From positions 124,001 through 188,000 of the forward strand of contig NZ_JAPIUX010000002.1 in the NCBI RefSeq assembly GCF_026240015.1: 64,000 nt of DNA, given 5' to 3'. Both the position numbers and the translations under genes were made by a program. The notes beneath the pieces are model-generated. The model did not search any database and was not told the origin of the DNA. It was given only the letters and a program-made list of their open reading frames with translations. The stretch's first letter is position 1, and every line of letters starts with the position of its first letter. Source of the DNA: Acetobacter farinalis. Lineage in GTDB: Bacteria; Pseudomonadota; Alphaproteobacteria; Acetobacterales; Acetobacteraceae. Of this stretch, positions 62,004 through 64,000 are shown in pieces.

Positions 62004-62666
62004 GTGTTTGACGGCCATCTTTCCTCCCTTGCCGGTCGTACGCGGGCATGGACAGACAGTTTGTTTGTGGACCACGCTATTTTCCGGCTGGTCTGGACAA
62101 ATTTTCATGCGGTGGTGCCGGGCAAGGTGTACCGCTGCAACCACCCCACACCTGCGCGCCTGAAATGGGCCATGCGGCGGTTCGGGCTCAAAACCCTTGT
62201 CAATCTGCGCGGGCATCGCCAATGCGGGTCGGACGCGCTCTCCCGCAATGCGGCGGCGCGGCTCGGGCTTGCGCATGTTGATATGGCGTTTGAAAGCCGG
62301 GGGGCTCCGCACCGTGACCGGATTTTGCGTTTTGCCGGGCTGTATCAGCAGATTGCGTTTCCCATGCTCATGCATTGCAAATCCGGGGCGGACCGGGCAG
62401 GGCTGGCGTCTGGTCTGGTAATCCTGTTTGAGGGGGGCACTGCGGAGCAGGCCCTGAAGGAACTATCCTGGCGTTACGGGCATTTCCGGCAGTCCCGCAC
62501 AGGCATTCTGGATGCGTTTTTCCTGCGGTTTCAGGCCGATGCCGAAGGGCGCCTTCCTTTTCTGGACTGGGTGCGCGATGAGTATGATGAAGCCGCCCTC
62601 AAGCGCGACTTTGTAGCAGGCAAACTTGCTTCTTTCATGACTGATCAGGTTTTGCGAAGAGAGTAA
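62004..62666 (+). CDS. Protein-tyrosine-phosphatase-like protein
   Basis: A 220-residue protein with the phosphatase signature HCKSGADRAG (HCx5R) near residue 124, with Cys as nucleophile and Arg as phosphate clamp. The upstream LVNLRGH segment supplies the typical preceding strand. Similar small phosphatases act on proteins or on lipid phosphates; the substrate here is unknown. The start is a GTG. An EamA transporter gene follows by 4 bases, so they are probably cotranscribed. Confidence 0.83.
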   Translation: MFDGHLSSLAGRTRAWTDSLFVDHAIFRLVWTNFHAVVPGKVYRCNHPTPARLKWAMRRFGLKTLVNLRGHRQCGSDALSRNAAARLGLAHVDMAFESRGAPHRDRILRFAGLYQQIAFPMLMHCKSGADRAGLASGLVILFEGGTAEQALKELSWRYGHFRQSRTGILDAFFLRFQADAEGRLPFLDWVRDEYDEAALKRDFVAGKLASFMTDQVLRRE

Positions 62667-62670
62667 CGTA

Positions 62671-63591
62671 ATGGATGCACGGCCTGCTCCGGCCCCGCCG
62701 GTTTGTTCTTCCACCGCATCCGCCCCTCATCTGCCGGTTTTTGCAGCGGTTTTGGCAATCCTGTCCTGGGCCAGTGCCTACCCAGTTGTGAAAATGGCCC
62801 TGCATGTGCTTCCCCCCATACCGCTTGCCGCGGCCCGGTACGCGCTGGCGGCGATCATTGTGCTGGTGTGGTGTGTCTACACCCGGCCCATGCTGCCACG
62901 TATGCGGGATCTGCCGCGTTTTATCGTGTGCGGGGCTGTCGGGATTGCCCTTTATAATATCCTGTTCAATGTGGGTGAGCAGACGGTCTCTGCCGGAGCG
63001 GCGGGGCTGCTCATCAGCTTTTCACCATTGATTGCAGCCATTATTGCGGTTGTGGCCATGGGAGAGCGCTTGTCCGTGTGGGGCTGGGTTGGCTCACTGG
63101 TCAGTTTCTGTGGCGTTGTGCTGGTGGCGCAGGGGCAGCCGGGCGGGCTGACATTCGGTTCAGGCGCTGCGGATGTTCTGGCTGCGGCGTTTGCGGCGGC
63201 TGTCTATAACTCCGTTCAGAAAAAACTTGTTGTTGTATATGGGGCTTTGACAACAACGGCTTATGTTCTGATGGTCGGGGCTGTTTTGCTTACACCCTGG
63301 CTCGGGCAGGCCGTGCAGGATTTGCGGGCCGGTCCGGTTTCAGGATGGGGTCTGGTGGCGCAACTGGCGGTGTTTCCAGCCATTCTGGGGTATGGGGCGT
63401 GGGCCTATGTTGTGGGCAGGATTGGCGTTGCCCGGTCTTCCGGCCTTCTCTACCTGCTCTCCCCCACGACCTTGCTTCTGGCGTTTCTGATCACAGCGGA
63501 AATTCCCAGCCTGCTGACTCTGGTGGGGGGTGCGATTATTATCGCAGGTGTGGGGCTGATGAACACACGCGGGCGTGTCAGGCAGAGATAG
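62671..63591 (+). CDS. EamA-type (DMT) transporter
   Basis: A 306-residue membrane protein with ten hydrophobic segments in two EamA repeats. The first repeat has ILSWASAYPVVKMALHVLPP and the second PAILGYGAWAYVVGR. Members of this drug/metabolite transporter family export amino acids, metabolites or drugs; the substrate is unknown. It starts 4 bases after the phosphatase gene. Confidence 0.9.
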   Translation: MDARPAPAPPVCSSTASAPHLPVFAAVLAILSWASAYPVVKMALHVLPPIPLAAARYALAAIIVLVWCVYTRPMLPRMRDLPRFIVCGAVGIALYNILFNVGEQTVSAGAAGLLISFSPLIAAIIAVVAMGERLSVWGWVGSLVSFCGVVLVAQGQPGGLTFGSGAADVLAAAFAAAVYNSVQKKLVVVYGALTTTAYVLMVGAVLLTPWLGQAVQDLRAGPVSGWGLVAQLAVFPAILGYGAWAYVVGRIGVARSSGLLYLLSPTTLLLAFLITAEIPSLLTLVGGAIIIAGVGLMNTRGRVRQR

Positions 63592-63608
63592 TGTGGTGAT
63601 ACAAAAAA

Positions 63609-63633
63609 CGCCGGAGGCCTGAGGGCCCCGGCG
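63609..63633. terminator. Bidirectional terminator between EamA gene and pgk
   Basis: CGCCGG-A-GGCC pairs with GGCC-C-CGGCG around a short loop. An A-run precedes it and AATTTT follows, so it suits the two converging genes. Confidence 0.8.
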
Positions 63634-63676
63634 CAATTTTGCAATCAGACAAATGTCCTGAAACCCGCAGGGGTTT

Positions 63677-64000
63677 TCAGACCGGAATTGTCCGCTCCAG
63701 TGTGGTGCTGATGGCTGTCAGGCCCGGCAGGACCTTGCCTTCCAGCCATTCCAGAAACGCACCGCCTGCTGTGGAGACATAGGTCATGTCGTGCAGCACA
63801 CCGGCGTGACGCAGGGCGGCAACGGTGTCCCCCCCTCCGGCAATGGTTTTCAGGGCACCGGCCTTTGTCAGGCGGGCGGCTTCCTGCGCGACGGCATTGG
63901 TGCCTTCATCAAACGGCGGCAGCTCGAACACACCCAGAGGGCCGTTCCAGACCAGCGTTTTCAGCCCCGCCAGCTTGCCTTTCAGCAACTTGACGGTTTC
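63677..64000 (-). CDS. pgk: Phosphoglycerate kinase, 3' part only
   Basis: The C-terminal 107 residues of phosphoglycerate kinase, which transfers phosphate from 1,3-bisphosphoglycerate to ADP in glycolysis. Visible motifs are TLVWNGPLGVFE, the ATP-binding IAGGGDTVAAL and YVSTAGGAFLEWLEGKVLPG. The frame is open across the window's right end, so the N-terminal part lies outside. Confidence 0.96.
   Translation of the reverse strand, partial: ETVKLLKGKLAGLKTLVWNGPLGVFELPPFDEGTNAVAQEAARLTKAGALKTIAGGGDTVAALRHAGVLHDMTYVSTAGGAFLEWLEGKVLPGLTAISTTLERTIPV

Overview
The window is chromosomal DNA of an alphaproteobacterium, most likely an acetic acid bacterium (Acetobacteraceae, Acetobacter-like). I base this on the gene content and order (mnmE-mnmG-rsmG-parA-parB, hemE next to the replication origin, asd-sdhCDAB) and on an exported alpha-amino acid ester hydrolase that matches, as far as I remember the sequence, the Acetobacter turbidans enzyme almost throughout. 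No database search was possible, so species-level placement is inference.

Layout. 1-2.7 kb: hisE (5' end outside the window), a HIT protein, a nitroreductase and a UbiH-type hydroxylase, all on +. 2.7-3.9 kb: a DUF4186 gene, a gene-poor stretch and tRNA-Lys. 3.9-9.5 kb: the origin-proximal operon mnmE-mnmG-rsmG-parA-parB on -, with two perfect parS sites inside rsmG and mnmE. 9.7-18.5 kb: ogt, an exported M1 peptidase, a Gly/His-rich secreted protein, tRNA-Pro, a LOG-family protein, an MFS transporter, a Nudix hydrolase, and the hemE-HAD-hemJ operon on -. 18.48-18.87 kb: the probable chromosomal replication origin between hemE and maf, with an AT-rich tract, DnaA-box-like 9-mers and a striking cluster of fourteen GTAC tetramers. 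18.9-21.0 kb: maf, tRNA-Ala, a small decayed island and a DUF4258/HTH toxin-antitoxin-like pair.

21.3-32 kb: a small membrane protein with a Bcr/CflA-type exporter, an exported amidohydrolase, a lipoprotein, Trm112-like, LON-domain and YbbN-like proteins, uvrA, an exported creatininase-family protein and an exported beta-propeller protein. 32-38 kb: an AldA-like dehydrogenase with a divergent LysR regulator, an M61 peptidase and a solitary DUF2075 ATPase. 38-45.4 kb: nfu, a RutE-like reductase, tsaB-rimI, purD, xseA, a lipoprotein, tRNA-Leu and serC. 45.5-50.9 kb: aehA, a second creatininase-family gene, then two adjacent insertion sequences (IS630 family, then IS1182 family inserted at its edge). 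51-53 kb: an Old Yellow Enzyme gene followed by decayed aldehyde and alcohol dehydrogenase genes. 53-64 kb: zwf, asd, sdhCDAB, a GT-C-like membrane protein, a GNAT acetyltransferase, a phosphatase-like protein, an EamA transporter and the 3' end of pgk.

How the parts fit. The left arm from about 18.5 kb back to 3.9 kb is mostly transcribed leftwards, and the genes right of 18.5 kb mostly rightwards, as expected for replication forks leaving hemE-maf. ParA/ParB and the two parS sites lie 10-15 kb from that point and would segregate the new origins. Several exported hydrolases (M1 and M61 peptidases, amidohydrolase, creatininase-like protein, AehA) suggest periplasmic breakdown of peptides and amides. 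The least explained items are the GTAC cluster in the origin, the toxin-antitoxin-like pair, the DUF2075 ATPase and the Gly/His-rich secreted protein.
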